Shown: positions 19,195 through 28,053, counted from the first letter of the stretch. The stretch is 64,000 bases of DNA from CAYQOX01 sp964419335 (GCA_964419335.1 CAYQOX010000001.1:124001-188000), one strand, 5' to 3'. Numbers and translations: made by a program. Notes: generated by a model not told the origin, from the letters alone.

Positions 19195-20448
19195 TTACTC
19201 CTCTTGCTCATGATTACTTGCGGATTCATCCGGTGTGGAAGGTTCCATTTTGACCAAGAAGTGGAATTGAATCTCTTTTAATAATTGTTCGGCGGCTTGG
19301 CGTTGGAGATTCCAATTGTCTTCATGGTGGGTATTATTTTGTTGAGAATCTTTTATCTGATTGATATAACTACGAAAAAGGAGATCGGCATTTTGGTAGC
19401 GTTCAAAAGCCTTAGTTTTTTGCACGATTTCCATATTCTTATCCCACTCCCGCGCATAGGCGGCTTGCAACAAAGCCTCCTGATATTCCTCTGTCATCGA
19501 GGGATTGGGCATAGCCAAGGCTTCGGAGGATAATCCTAATAATTTGTAGCGTTGAATCTTGCGTTTTTCTTCGATTAAAAGTTCACGAATATGATCCTTA
19601 CATTCTTTAAACGGGACAATCCCTTCTGGTTCTTCATCCATGAGTTGGATGAAGTGGATTGATTTCCCCACTTCGATGGGGCCGGTGATTTCTCCAATTT
19701 CTAGGGCCCAAATTGCGTGATCAAAGTCTTCTTGGAAAGCCCCGCGGCTATGCCATCCTAAGATGCCGCCATTGTGAATGGTATTTGTTTGAGATTCTTG
19801 TTGAATGATATTTTGAAAATCTTCACCATTTTGCAGCCGTGTGAGAATGCTTTGCGGGGTGGTTTGAAATGGATCATCAGGATCGACTGAAGAGTTTTTA
19901 GAAAGCATGATGTGGCGGGCAAGACGTTTTCCCTCTTGATGAAATTCTTGGGAATGATCAATGTAATAGGCCAGCATTTCTTTGTGGGTGATATCAGGAT
20001 CTATTTGGGCTAAATCTTCTTCCATACTTTCTCGCATTAGTTCTTCTCGATATTCTTTGACTTTTTGCAGATCTTTTTCATTTCCACTTGCTTCCCAGCG
20101 CTGATTAAGATGCTTAATGAGGGCGATGTGCTGAATAATACGGTTTATCAACAGCATACCGGTTTTGGTTTCAAACCAGCTAGGGTCTTCATTTTCCAAT
20201 CCCGCTACATCTTCTGGAGTCATTTCCAGGGCGCTGAGCAAAAGGCTGGTTTCGGTGGGCGGGTAGTTGAAATAATGATTAAGATCCTCTTGAGTAACCA
20301 TCCCTTCGTCAAAAAGAGCCACGACCCCTGAATCTACCAAACGTTGCATGAGGGCTCCGCGGTTCGCTTTATAATAGGTTATATAGATAAGTGAAAAAAG
20401 AATGGGGGTAAGAAAAACCAAAATCACCCATTTGGTCTGAGATTTCAT
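19195..20448 (-). CDS. Membrane-anchored parvulin-type peptidyl-prolyl isomerase
   Basis: 417 residues. One N-terminal membrane helix (about 6-24) anchors a periplasmic part. A SurA-N-like helical region covers about residues 30-165, then a parvulin rotamase domain (about 170-275) marked by 'KRLARHIMLS', 'LTRLQNGEDFQNIIQQES', 'NGGILGWHSRGAFQEDFDHAIWALEIGEITGPIE' and 'SIHFIQLMDEEPEG', the usual order of the PPIC family. A charged helical tail follows and ends in a Glu-rich stretch. PrsA/SurA/PpiD-like proteins help fold exported or outer-membrane proteins. A good Shine-Dalgarno (CGGGAG) precedes the ATG. It lies tail-to-tail with the glycosyltransferase gene, with 5 bases between stops. Confidence 0.87.
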   Translation of the reverse strand: MKSQTKWVILVFLTPILFSLIYITYYKANRGALMQRLVDSGVVALFDEGMVTQEDLNHYFNYPPTETSLLLSALEMTPEDVAGLENEDPSWFETKTGMLLINRIIQHIALIKHLNQRWEASGNEKDLQKVKEYREELMRESMEEDLAQIDPDITHKEMLAYYIDHSQEFHQEGKRLARHIMLSKNSSVDPDDPFQTTPQSILTRLQNGEDFQNIIQQESQTNTIHNGGILGWHSRGAFQEDFDHAIWALEIGEITGPIEVGKSIHFIQLMDEEPEGIVPFKECKDHIRELLIEEKRKIQRYKLLGLSSEALAMPNPSMTEEYQEALLQAAYAREWDKNMEIVQKTKAFERYQNADLLFRSYINQIKDSQQNNTHHEDNWNLQRQAAEQLLKEIQFHFLVKMEPSTPDESASNHEQEE

Positions 20449-20727
20449 TCGAACTCCCGTGTCTAGTGATGGTTTGTCATAATTTCTGATATCGATTTTG
20501 ATTCATTTTGAAGTGTTTATGTTGAAACGAACGATATGAATCTCGCGATAAACTTGTTTGGGTGTACCAGGAAGTCTTGGACATCGTTATATTATTCAAA
20601 ATCTCACCCTTTCTAAAGGATAACGAGTAGGAAAAGAATGATTAATCGATGGGTATTTTGTACCTAATTATTTTAGGTTTTGAATAGGCTGATTGATTCA
20701 TTCGCAATAAAACGCAATGGAGCGTAT

Positions 20728-21396
20728 TTAATTGACGACAGGAATTTGGTGAGTGACGATTTCAATAAATTCTTCCTTGGTTTTGGTTTTGCGCAAGGCA
20801 TCAAGCAGATCTTTATCTTTTAAGTTCGAGGTTAATTGGCTGAGTAAGCGAAGGTGAGTTCGGTTCCGGGGTGTGCAAAGCATAAAAACCAAGTCGACAG
20901 GTTGTTCATCGACGGCGTTAAAATCGACCGCTTTGTCTAAGCGGGCAGCGACGATCAAGGGGGTGCGAAAGAGATCATTGATAGTATGCCATGCGTGGGG
21001 GAGGGCGACTCCCTGGCCGATTCCCGTGGTGGCGATCTGTTCTCGTTCCTTAAGGGCTTGTAAAAAGATCTCACTATGCAATAAATGGCCGCATTCCACG
21101 AGTACGTGGACCATGTGTTTGAATACATCATCCACATCTTCGGCTTCGATATCCAATAGTACACGGTGGGGAGAGAAAAGTTGAAATTCTTCCTCTGTGA
21201 TCCACGATGGATTCTGGTTTCCATTGTCCGTAACGCCACCTTGAAGAATCCATTGTTCCAAGTGGACGGGGTGGAAACGCCATTGGTTGCCGATTTTGAG
21301 AGCGGGGATTTTTTCGTTTTGGATCATGCGCAAAATGGTCCGCTGATTTACTTGCAACAATTCTCCCACTTCTTTGATGGTCAAAAGCTTGTCCAT
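20728..21396 (-). CDS. Excisionase-type HTH fused to PtsN-like EIIA domain
   Basis: 222 residues. Residues 1-52 form a MerR/excisionase-like winged helix ('TIKEVGELLQVNQRTILRMI', 'IPALKIGNQWRFHPVHLEQWI'). Residues about 70-220 are an EIIA domain of the fructose/nitrogen PTS class, with the phosphorylatable H134 in GVALPHAWH, preceded by 'ALKEREQIATTGIGQG' and followed by 'VDFNAVDEQPVDLVFML'. EIIA(Ntr) proteins receive phosphate from HPr or NPr and regulate other proteins rather than transport sugar. The direct fusion to a DNA-binding helix suggests a PTS-controlled transcription regulator or DNA-tethered sensor. No other PTS gene is nearby. The start has a Shine-Dalgarno (TGAGGTG), and a terminator-like hairpin sits just upstream in the leader. 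Confidence 0.88.
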   Translation of the reverse strand: MDKLLTIKEVGELLQVNQRTILRMIQNEKIPALKIGNQWRFHPVHLEQWILQGGVTDNGNQNPSWITEEEFQLFSPHRVLLDIEAEDVDDVFKHMVHVLVECGHLLHSEIFLQALKEREQIATTGIGQGVALPHAWHTINDLFRTPLIVAARLDKAVDFNAVDEQPVDLVFMLCTPRNRTHLRLLSQLTSNLKDKDLLDALRKTKTKEEFIEIVTHQIPVVN

Positions 21397-21412
21397 ATTG
21401 ACACCTCAATAA

Positions 21413-21459
21413 AAAACGAAGCCCTCCGCCTAATTTTCACGATGGGCGTTCGGGCTTTA
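21413..21459 (-). terminator. Terminator-like hairpin in the leader of the HTH-EIIA gene
   Basis: On the minus strand AAGCCC (21459-21454) pairs with GGGCTT (21426-21421), and the inner CGCC (21450-21447) pairs with GGCG (21432-21429). A T6 run (21418-21413) follows after CG. This is a standard intrinsic terminator shape, and it ends only 17 bases before the start codon at 21396. It therefore either attenuates this gene or ends a short upstream minus-strand transcript. No gene is visible upstream on this strand. Confidence 0.6.
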
Positions 21460-21533
21460 TCGATGCTTGAACTGATTTTTACTTAATTTTTTACCTTATT
21501 TTATCGAATATCTAATAATTTGGGTAAACTGCC

Positions 21534-21561
21534 TTGACATCTTTCATTAATTTTCTATTAT
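21534..21561 (+). promoter_or_regulatory. Sigma70-type promoter for the small orphan gene
   Basis: A perfect -35 TTGACA (21534-21539) and a -10 TATTAT (21556-21561) are separated by 16 bases, in a strongly AT-rich region. The predicted transcript would start near 21568 and leave a leader of about 95 bases before the 76-residue ORF. It is the clearest promoter in the window by eye. Confidence 0.65.
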
Positions 21562-21661
21562 TGTACATAGAAGTACATTGTTGTCAATTATTTTTTGCGA
21601 AAGGTTTATGGGATGGTGATTAAACTTCTAAAATAAAACTCAAAAAAGGAGTATTTCATCC

Positions 21662-21892
21662 ATGTTGAATTTCAATGAAAACGTAACGTTCCATGTAGGT
21701 GATTTGGTCGAGTGTAGTGGTTTTGAAGACCGTGGATCAATCGAATCAATACGTATTATATCTGATGCTTCGCTTGTGGAAGAGTATAATGGTAAGCCCT
21801 CGGAAGTTGTGGTTACAGTAAAGATGAACGATGCCATCATAAACAAACGAGGCATGGAAGTTACTCCGGTAGAAAACAGCGCATACTTTTAA
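21662..21892 (+). CDS. Small orphan protein of 76 residues
   Basis: A 76-residue acidic protein with no signal peptide or membrane helix. It has alternating hydrophobic and charged residues suggestive of a small beta-rich fold ('VTFHVGDLVECSGFEDRGSIESI', 'SEVVVTVKM'). The AAAAAAGGAG Shine-Dalgarno about 10 bases before the ATG, the consensus-like promoter upstream and the perfect terminator downstream make it a convincing, probably well expressed, monocistronic gene. The 'VGDLVECSGF-DRGSIESI' part recalls small SH3-like or KOW-like barrels, but this is only a resemblance. No family is recognised and no function is claimed. Confidence 0.75.
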   Translation: MLNFNENVTFHVGDLVECSGFEDRGSIESIRIISDASLVEEYNGKPSEVVVTVKMNDAIINKRGMEVTPVENSAYF

Positions 21893-21974
21893 GTTCTTGT
21901 TCGTTTGACTTCCTTTTCCTGGTTTTGAAATCCGGATTCGTCCAAGTAGGGAAGATATTTACAAATTTCCCTAA

Positions 21975-22003
21975 AAAAGAGAAGCGTACGGCGCTTCTCT
22001 TTT
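21975..22003 (+). terminator. Perfect-stem intrinsic terminator
   Basis: AAAAGAGAAGCG (21975-21986) pairs perfectly with CGCTTCTCTTTT (21992-22003) around a 5-base loop, a 12-bp stem with A-tract and T-tract flanks. It lies about 80 bases after the small orphan gene and can terminate it. The symmetric A/T flanks mean it could work in both directions. Confidence 0.85.
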
Positions 22004-22090
22004 CTCCCTCTTTTCTCTTTTCCCCTTTTTGTCTTACTATATCCTATGTTCGGATATCCATTTATCTAAATGTTCAGAGGAGAAAGTTCT

Positions 22091-23284
22091 ATGTATTTCT
22101 ATCGCAGTCTTATCTTATCTGTTCTCATGGCTATAACATCCATGAGTTATGGGGATCAACAAGTCGTGGTCGATGCAGAGGAAACCACACGTTTATCGAC
22201 TCCGGTTTATTTGGAGATGGATCAGATTAATCTTGATCAGGAAACGGGAGTGGTTTTGCGGCATGAGGGTCAAAAAATTCAAACCCAGATTCAAACACTC
22301 GAGGAGGGGAAAATACGTGTATGGTGGATTCTTGATCGTCTCAAGGCCGGTGAGTCCATAACCTATGAACTTGCCATTGAGTCAGTAAGTTCGGAGGCTC
22401 CATTCTATCGTTGGGAAGATACACCTGAGGAGTTTATGGATTTGCTTATTGGAGAGCAGCCGGTTATGCGTTATATGTATACTCTCTATGATCCTGAGAA
22501 CATTGAAGAGACCAAGAAACCTTTTCACCATGTGTTTTCTCCCGATGGCTCGCAGCGAATAACGAAAGGAGTGGGAGGACGGTTTTCGCATCATCGTGGT
22601 ATCTTTTTTGGGTATAACAAGATCAGGGTAGATGGTCATTCTTACGATACCTGGCATGCTCGAAATGGCGAGCATCAATTGCATAAAAAAGTGTTACATA
22701 GTCAAACCGGTCCTGTCGTGGGAAGCCATACTGTCTTGATTCATTGGAATGACAGAGAAGGAAAACCTTTTATCGAAGAAAAGCGCCGCTTGACCAGTTA
22801 TGTACAACCACAAGGGGATTTATTGATCGAATATGAGTCGACTCTCGAGTCCTTGCGTGGAACCATTGAATTGGATGGTGACCGCCAACATGCAGGCGCC
22901 CAATTTCGCGCTTCTCAGTATGTCGCTGATCACGAAGAGCAAACCCGCTTCCTGCGTCCTGCAAAGTGGAGTGATTTACCCGAGGATCAACAAATCAACA
23001 CCGAGGAGCATGTAGACCTACCATGGAATGCGATGAAATTTTCTGTTGAGGAAGAGGAGTACACGGTGGCTTATTTAAGTGATCCTGCAAATCCCGATGG
23101 TGCTAAATTTTCGGAACGTTTGTATGGCCGTTTTGGTGAATTTTTTCCTTATACTTTAACAGAAGAGAAACCATTGCACGTGCGATATCGCTTTTGGATC
23201 CACAATAGCCGGGATGTTAGTCGTGAGGAGATTGAAACTCGTTATCACGATTTGGCTTCTCCACCAAAAGTACGTGTAAAATAG
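22091..23284 (+). CDS. PmoA-like family protein (DUF6807), secreted
   Basis: 397 residues from the ATG at 22091, which follows AGAGGAG (22076-22082). The signal peptide is about residues 1-20, ending near 'SMSYGD'. The body has the DUF6807 ('methane oxygenase PmoA' in older annotation) pattern: 'GRFSHHRGIFFGYNKIRVDG', 'HARNGEHQLHKKVL', 'RQHAGAQFRA', and 'YGRFGEFFPYTL' near the C-terminus. Despite the old name, the family is unrelated to particulate methane monooxygenase and is common beside Gfo/Idh and sugar-degrading genes in Planctomycetota and Bacteroidota. Its conserved histidines suggest a hydrolase or binding role, but no activity can be stated. It lies between two terminators, so it is likely a single-gene unit. 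Confidence 0.85.
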   Translation: MYFYRSLILSVLMAITSMSYGDQQVVVDAEETTRLSTPVYLEMDQINLDQETGVVLRHEGQKIQTQIQTLEEGKIRVWWILDRLKAGESITYELAIESVSSEAPFYRWEDTPEEFMDLLIGEQPVMRYMYTLYDPENIEETKKPFHHVFSPDGSQRITKGVGGRFSHHRGIFFGYNKIRVDGHSYDTWHARNGEHQLHKKVLHSQTGPVVGSHTVLIHWNDREGKPFIEEKRRLTSYVQPQGDLLIEYESTLESLRGTIELDGDRQHAGAQFRASQYVADHEEQTRFLRPAKWSDLPEDQQINTEEHVDLPWNAMKFSVEEEEYTVAYLSDPANPDGAKFSERLYGRFGEFFPYTLTEEKPLHVRYRFWIHNSRDVSREEIETRYHDLASPPKVRVK

Positions 23285-23296
23285 GTTGAAGCGAGG

Positions 23297-23322
23297 AAAG
23301 GGTGGCCTATTGGTCACCCTTT
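23297..23322. terminator. Hairpin terminator between convergent genes
   Basis: AAAGGGTGGCC (23297-23307) pairs with GGTCACCCTTT (23312-23322) with one mismatch around a TATT loop. It lies 12 bases after the DUF6807 stop and before the end of the convergent phosphatase gene, where it may serve either strand. The following T-run is weak. Confidence 0.55.
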
Positions 23323-23380
23323 CGCTTATAGAACATCTAAACATTCTAAACTCAGAGACTAGAAATGGTTCGGTTTAGTA

Positions 23381-24631
23381 CTACGAGGTTCGTTCTAAGG
23401 CGAGCAACGTGACATCGTCGTGAAATTTTTGTTGTTCAGACCAGTTTAGCGAGTCCTTATAGACGGCTTTTAGTGAATCATACAAAGGTTGATGACTTGA
23501 AGCCTGCATTATATTCGCTAATCGATCATAACCGTATTCTTTTTTCTCTTTCCTGGTTTCAATGATGCCGTCAGAATAAAGCAAAAAGCGATCGCCGGGT
23601 TCTAACGTTGTTTTATTGATATGCATTTGATCCTTATTCATGAACAATTGACTGATACAGCTGCCTCCATCGTCTAGGTGATATTGTGTTTCTTGGCCAT
23701 TATTTTTTAAGAGCAGAGGGGGGAGATGGCCGGCTCGTACCCAGGAAACGGAATTTTCTTCGGTGTCGAGAATGGCGTAAAGCAGGGTGCAAAATTTAGT
23801 TTTATCACCAGGAAAACGTTTGTTGAGGGTGTAAACAATCTGGCGGGGATCGCATATCACGTTGCTGTTGGGGTTCTCGAAAATGGATTTTTTTCTCAAC
23901 TCGTGAGAGTAGGAAAGCTGGTCAATCATGCGAGTTAGGGTAACTGATAGGAGCGCAGAAGAGACCCCATGTCCTGAAACATCCAAGACATAAAAAGCCC
24001 ATTGGGTTTCGCTCAATTTCAATATATTTAACAAGTCACCCCCTACATATTCTGAGGGTTCAAACACCCAGTTAAAACGATAGTGGGTGATCTCCGGCGG
24101 TTTTTCGGGAATGAATCCACGCTGGACTTTGGCTGCTGCGATCAAATCTTGTTTTAGCAATTCGTGGGCGTTTCTCAACTCTTGTTCAGCTTTGATTCGT
24201 TTGGTGATATCCCAAAAAATACCTTGAATTCCGATGATTTCTCCTTTGGCGTTATAGATAGGGGTTTTGACCACGTGAACGTATTTGGTTTCGTGCTCCT
24301 CGATCTTGTTTTTTTCGATATCCTCGAAAGTTTGGTTGCTCTCAATCACGTTTAGATCATCATTACGATATTTTTTCGCTAGTTCCGGGGGGAAAAAGTC
24401 GAAATCGGTCTTCCCAAGTATTTCCTCTATCGGCTTTTCTAAAAGATTACAGAATAATTGATTGACAAAGGTAAAGCGTCCTTCCACGTCTTTGCAAAAA
24501 ATATACTGGGGAATATTTTCGACGAGCGAATAGAAGAAGGATTCGGAATCATCTAAGGTTAACTGTTTGCGTAAATTGAGGATGTACTGTTGATTTCGTT
24601 TTTTATTTTGAATGAATTGATTTGTTTCCAT
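23381..24631 (-). CDS. PAS domain-PP2C (SpoIIE/RsbU-type) serine phosphatase
   Basis: 416 residues, cytoplasmic. An N-terminal PAS domain (about 28-150: 'LVENIPQYIFCKDVEGRFTFVNQ', PAC end 'GIQGIFWDITKRIKAEQEL') is joined by a helix to a SpoIIE-type PP2C domain (about 190-412). Metal-binding acids sit in 'SEYVGGDLLNI' and 'VLDVSGHGVSSALLSV', with further conserved segments 'VRAGHLPPLLL', 'LLYSDGIIET' and the C-terminal 'FHDDVTLLAL'. RsbU-like enzymes dephosphorylate anti-anti-sigma factors in partner-switching pathways. No anti-sigma or STAS gene lies nearby, so its target is elsewhere. It is divergent from the first Gfo/Idh gene across a 229-base AT-rich gap. The Shine-Dalgarno is poor. Confidence 0.88.
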   Translation of the reverse strand: METNQFIQNKKRNQQYILNLRKQLTLDDSESFFYSLVENIPQYIFCKDVEGRFTFVNQLFCNLLEKPIEEILGKTDFDFFPPELAKKYRNDDLNVIESNQTFEDIEKNKIEEHETKYVHVVKTPIYNAKGEIIGIQGIFWDITKRIKAEQELRNAHELLKQDLIAAAKVQRGFIPEKPPEITHYRFNWVFEPSEYVGGDLLNILKLSETQWAFYVLDVSGHGVSSALLSVTLTRMIDQLSYSHELRKKSIFENPNSNVICDPRQIVYTLNKRFPGDKTKFCTLLYAILDTEENSVSWVRAGHLPPLLLKNNGQETQYHLDDGGSCISQLFMNKDQMHINKTTLEPGDRFLLYSDGIIETRKEKKEYGYDRLANIMQASSHQPLYDSLKAVYKDSLNWSEQQKFHDDVTLLALERTS

Positions 24632-24860
24632 TTTTTTTAAGACCAGTCCTTATTCATTTATTCGATAAATATTGCTATAAGACAATTTCAATAATTAAAG
24701 TAGCAAAAAAGAGGGGAAATTTCAATAAAAAGCAAAATATATGTTGTTTGTATGAATTAATTTGAGAAGACTTTGTTTGTGTATTCCTCCTATTCCTATT
24801 AGACATTTTCTTTGATCTATAGTACATTCAAAGATCATCTTTAATGGGAAAGGAAGAAGA

Positions 24861-26210
24861 ATGATGGGCAGTCAAACGAATCCTTGGACTCGACGCGATT
24901 TTTTGCGGCGCACGACGCTTGCGACCTCTTTTGTCTATTTATCGCCTCAAATTCTCGGACGCGGGGCACAGGCGGCGGCTAATGATCGATTGAATATTGC
25001 GTTTATTGGTGTAGGAGGGCGTGGCGGTCATAATTTGAAGAAAATGGATAAAGAAAATATCGTCGCCTTATGCGATGTGGATGAAGAACGCGCTGAAAAG
25101 AATTTCAATAAATACGAAGATACCCCCAAATATAAGGATTATCGTGTCATGCTGGACAAGCATGGTGATGTGGATGCTGTTGTCGTCAGCACCCCCGATC
25201 ATACGCATGCGGTTGCAGCGATGGCGGCGATCCAGCGCGGTAAGCATGTCTATGTCGAGAAACCGCTCGCTCATTCTATCCAAGAAGTGCGCCTTCTAAT
25301 GCAAGCGGCGCGTGAAAATAAGGTTCAAACACAATTGGGGAATCAAGGTCATTCTTCCCATCCCATACGGAAAGTGTGTGAGTATATTCAAAGTGGAGTA
25401 CTTGGTAATGTACGCGAGGTTCATGCTTGGTATAAAAACTCTTATGGGAACGGGAAAGGTTGCCCTGAAGATAAACCCGAGATTCCTGAAACTTTAGAGT
25501 GGGATTTATGGTTGGGGCCTGCACCCTATCGTCCCTATCACCCGGAATATGTACCCCGGAGTTGGCGCAGCTGGTCGTCTTTCGGAACCGGAGTTCTAGG
25601 CGACTGGGTATGCCATATACTGGATCCCGCATTTTGGGCGCTAAAACTCACAACACCCACAAAAATAAAGGCTATGAATGAGGATAACGACTTCTCTTTT
25701 GAGCGTTTCCCTCAAACCGCTGTCATTGAGTATAACTTTCCAGCACGGGAAGAAATGCCTCCAGTGAAAGTCTCGTGGACTTATGGACGATCGTTTGAAC
25801 ATCCGTTATTGGAAGAGATCGAGTTGGATGACTGGAACCAATCTGCTGGTGCGTTGATCATTGGTGAGAAAACCTCATTGGTGCACGGTTCTCATGGGGC
25901 GGGTAATTTAAAAGTGCTTCCTCTTTCTAAAGCGGACACCATCCCGGAACCGGAGCAAACGATTCCACGGGTAGAAGGTGGACATCATCAGGATTGGATT
26001 CGTGCGTGCAAGGAAGGGACTCATGCGAGTTCGCATTTTCCTTATGGAGGGCCATTGACTGAGGTTGCTTTGCTGGGGGTGATCGCCACTTTTCACGATG
26101 AGCAAGAATTGTGTTGGGACAGCGAGAAAATGAAGTTTAGCAATCTTACTGAACTTGGTGTAGCGGATTGTTTTCTTCATTTCGATTGCCGTGAAGGCTG
26201 GGATCTATAA
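24861..26210 (+). CDS. Tat-exported Gfo/Idh/MocA-family oxidoreductase 1
   Basis: 449 residues. A Tat signal ('TRRDFLRRTTLATSF') covers about residues 1-38. The Rossmann fold starts 'LNIAFIGVGGRGGHNLKKM', and the family motifs 'VSTPDHTHAVAAMAAIQRGKHVYVEKPLAHS' and 'GNQGHSSHP' are present; the EKP lysine is the catalytic one. The C-terminal domain contains 'WLGPAPYRPYHPEYVPRSWRSW' and 'GTGVLGDWVCHILDPAFWAL', typical of the planctomycete-like exported subfamily. Such enzymes carry bound NAD(P) through Tat and oxidise sugars or glycosides, several at C3. An AAAGGAAG ribosome-binding site precedes the start. A second family member follows after 99 bases, and a DUF1080 gene lies 6 kb downstream. 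The substrate is not determined by sequence. Confidence 0.9.
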   Translation: MMGSQTNPWTRRDFLRRTTLATSFVYLSPQILGRGAQAAANDRLNIAFIGVGGRGGHNLKKMDKENIVALCDVDEERAEKNFNKYEDTPKYKDYRVMLDKHGDVDAVVVSTPDHTHAVAAMAAIQRGKHVYVEKPLAHSIQEVRLLMQAARENKVQTQLGNQGHSSHPIRKVCEYIQSGVLGNVREVHAWYKNSYGNGKGCPEDKPEIPETLEWDLWLGPAPYRPYHPEYVPRSWRSWSSFGTGVLGDWVCHILDPAFWALKLTTPTKIKAMNEDNDFSFERFPQTAVIEYNFPAREEMPPVKVSWTYGRSFEHPLLEEIELDDWNQSAGALIIGEKTSLVHGSHGAGNLKVLPLSKADTIPEPEQTIPRVEGGHHQDWIRACKEGTHASSHFPYGGPLTEVALLGVIATFHDEQELCWDSEKMKFSNLTELGVADCFLHFDCREGWDL

Positions 26211-26309
26211 ATACAAGGCAGAGAGATTTATATCAATATCCCTGATAACAAAATTTGGAATTCGTGTTAAAGTTTTTATAACCAAACAAATTCCATGAGG
26301 AGAATGAAG

Positions 26310-27656
26310 ATGAAACGACGTAATTTCATGAAAACCGTATCTGCAGGGCTTATTTTGCCATCGCTTCAAAGTTATGCCATGGATTATAGTCAATTTGAAA
26401 ATAAGCGAGTGGGCTTAATTGGCAGTGGTTGGTATGGTAAGAGTGCCTTGTTACGCTTGCTTCAAGTGGCACCGGTGCAAGTGGTTGCGTTATGCGATGT
26501 GGATGAGAAGATGGTAAACGAGGCGGCAGAACTGGTGGCGCCCCGGCAGGAATCCAAGAAGAAGCCGCGTACGTATGAAGATTATCATGAGATGTTGGAA
26601 AAAGAAGATTTAGATATTGTCCAAGTTTCTACACCGGATCATTGGCACGCCTTGGCCATGATCGATGCGGTGAAAGCGGGAGCCGATGTTTTTGTGGAAA
26701 AGCCCATTAGTGTGGATGTCGTCGAGGGGCAGGCGATGCTCGCGGCGGCTCGTAAATATGATCGTGTGGTCCAGGTAAATACCGAACGCCGCAGTACTCC
26801 TCATTTGATTGACGCTCGCGACAAGGTAATTCGTACGGGAAAACTTGGTAAGATCGGCCATGTGGAAATTTATTGTTATTATCACATGCGGGCTCGGGGG
26901 AATCCCGAACCGACTGATCCACCCGAACATTTCAACTATGACTTGTGGTGCGGTCCTGCGCCAAAGCGTCCTTATGTTCCTGTTGTTCATCCTCGCAGTT
27001 GGCGTTCTTTCATGGAATATAGCAATGGAATTATTGGTGATATGTGTATTCATATGTACGACATGATACGTTGGATGCTTGATTTAGGATGGCCAAAAAC
27101 GATCACTTCCAATGGGGGGATTTTGATTGACAAGGAGAGTATTGCCAATATTTCCGATACTCAAACGGCTGTCTTTGATCACGATGATCTCACCGTGGCC
27201 TGGCAGCATCGAACCTGGGGACATTCACCCGACCCTGAATATCCTTGGGGAGCAACGATTTATGGTGATAAGGGAACGCTTAAACTGAGCGTGATGAAGT
27301 ATGAGTTTACACCTCGGGGGGAAGGGGAGAGCATAAAACAGGATGTCGTTTATGAATTAGAAGAGTATCCTGAGGATAAAGATGAAAAAGATCTTGAAAA
27401 GCATGTGGCGCCGGCATTGCGCCGTCACATGAAAGACTTTCTGAAGGCGATTGATCAACGCACTCGGCCTGTGTCGGACATCGAGGAGGGGTTTATATCC
27501 AGTGCTAGTTGTATACTTTCCAATCTAGCCATGAAAACAGGCAAGGCGGTTCATTATGATCCCAAGAAGGGCAAAACGAGTGACGATGAACTGAATGCAT
27601 TGCTGCAACGCGAATACCGCGATCCATGGGTCCATCCCACCCCTGATTCTATCTAA
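26310..27656 (+). CDS. Tat-exported Gfo/Idh/MocA-family oxidoreductase 2
   Basis: 448 residues from the ATG at 26310, chosen because GAGGAG (26297-26302) lies 7 bases before it; two in-frame ATGs at 26295 and 26304 overlap or crowd that site. The signal is Tat-like ('KRRNFMKTVSAG'). The Rossmann start is 'RVGLIGSGWYGKSALLRLL', with 'VSTPDHWHALAMIDAVKAGADVFVEKPISV' as the catalytic segment (EKP), and the later 'WCGPAPKRPYVPVVHPRSWRSFMEYSNGIIGDMCIHMYD' region matches its neighbour, which indicates a related paralogue pair. It likely oxidises a sugar or glycoside in the periplasm. A hairpin 18 bases downstream probably ends the transcript. Confidence 0.9.
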   Translation: MKRRNFMKTVSAGLILPSLQSYAMDYSQFENKRVGLIGSGWYGKSALLRLLQVAPVQVVALCDVDEKMVNEAAELVAPRQESKKKPRTYEDYHEMLEKEDLDIVQVSTPDHWHALAMIDAVKAGADVFVEKPISVDVVEGQAMLAAARKYDRVVQVNTERRSTPHLIDARDKVIRTGKLGKIGHVEIYCYYHMRARGNPEPTDPPEHFNYDLWCGPAPKRPYVPVVHPRSWRSFMEYSNGIIGDMCIHMYDMIRWMLDLGWPKTITSNGGILIDKESIANISDTQTAVFDHDDLTVAWQHRTWGHSPDPEYPWGATIYGDKGTLKLSVMKYEFTPRGEGESIKQDVVYELEEYPEDKDEKDLEKHVAPALRRHMKDFLKAIDQRTRPVSDIEEGFISSASCILSNLAMKTGKAVHYDPKKGKTSDDELNALLQREYRDPWVHPTPDSI

Positions 27657-27674
27657 CTAAATAAGAAGGATTAA

Positions 27675-27716
27675 AAGGCGTGTAGGGGAGAACCTATGTT
27701 CGAGTATACACGCCTT
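27675..27716 (+). terminator. Hairpin after the Gfo/Idh pair
   Basis: A perfect 10-bp stem, AAGGCGTGTA (27675-27684) with TACACGCCTT (27707-27716), with a 22-base loop, 18 bases after the stop codon. The following sequence is pyrimidine-rich (CCTATTGTTTCC) but has no clean T-run, so termination is plausible rather than certain. Confidence 0.5.
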
Positions 27717-27762
27717 CCTATTGTTTCCTATATTAACATCCATAAACTCCAAGCCTCAAGAC

Positions 27763-28023
27763 TCATTCGATTGCTTTTTTTGGTGTGTAAAAGTGCTTTG
27801 AAGCAATCATGCGAATAAGAATATATGGATAAACACCTTTCCTCAAGGGGCAAATGAACATAAAATTATTAAGGTTCTGTACCTGTAAATAGATCAATCG
27901 ATCCTGGATCGAAACCATCATGACGTCACTCATTTCTTTATCATACCCCCCTCGATCATACAGGGTATTATTTCCGAGAAGGCGGTTATTGTACTCTTTC
28001 CTTGTGGGTAAATCAGATCTCAT
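27763..28023 (-). CDS. Doubtful small ORF
   Basis: An 86-codon minus-strand frame in the gap between the Gfo/Idh pair and the next plus-strand gene. Part of it ('MVSIQDRLIYLQV', 'YPYILIRMIASKHF') has a beta-strand-like hydrophobic pattern. It has no ribosome-binding site, it overlaps the region that must hold the promoter of the downstream gene, and no family is recognised. It is kept only because the gap is otherwise almost 400 bases long. Confidence 0.2.
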   Translation of the reverse strand: MRSDLPTRKEYNNRLLGNNTLYDRGGYDKEMSDVMMVSIQDRLIYLQVQNLNNFMFICPLRKGVYPYILIRMIASKHFYTPKKAIE

Positions 28024-28053
28024 GAAAGAAAGAGATAATTACGGAGGAATGTT

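Noticed and set aside
22091..23284. Methane monooxygenase subunit, as the old family name 'PmoA' suggests
   Set aside because: The protein is a soluble secreted DUF6807 protein without the membrane helices of PmoA.
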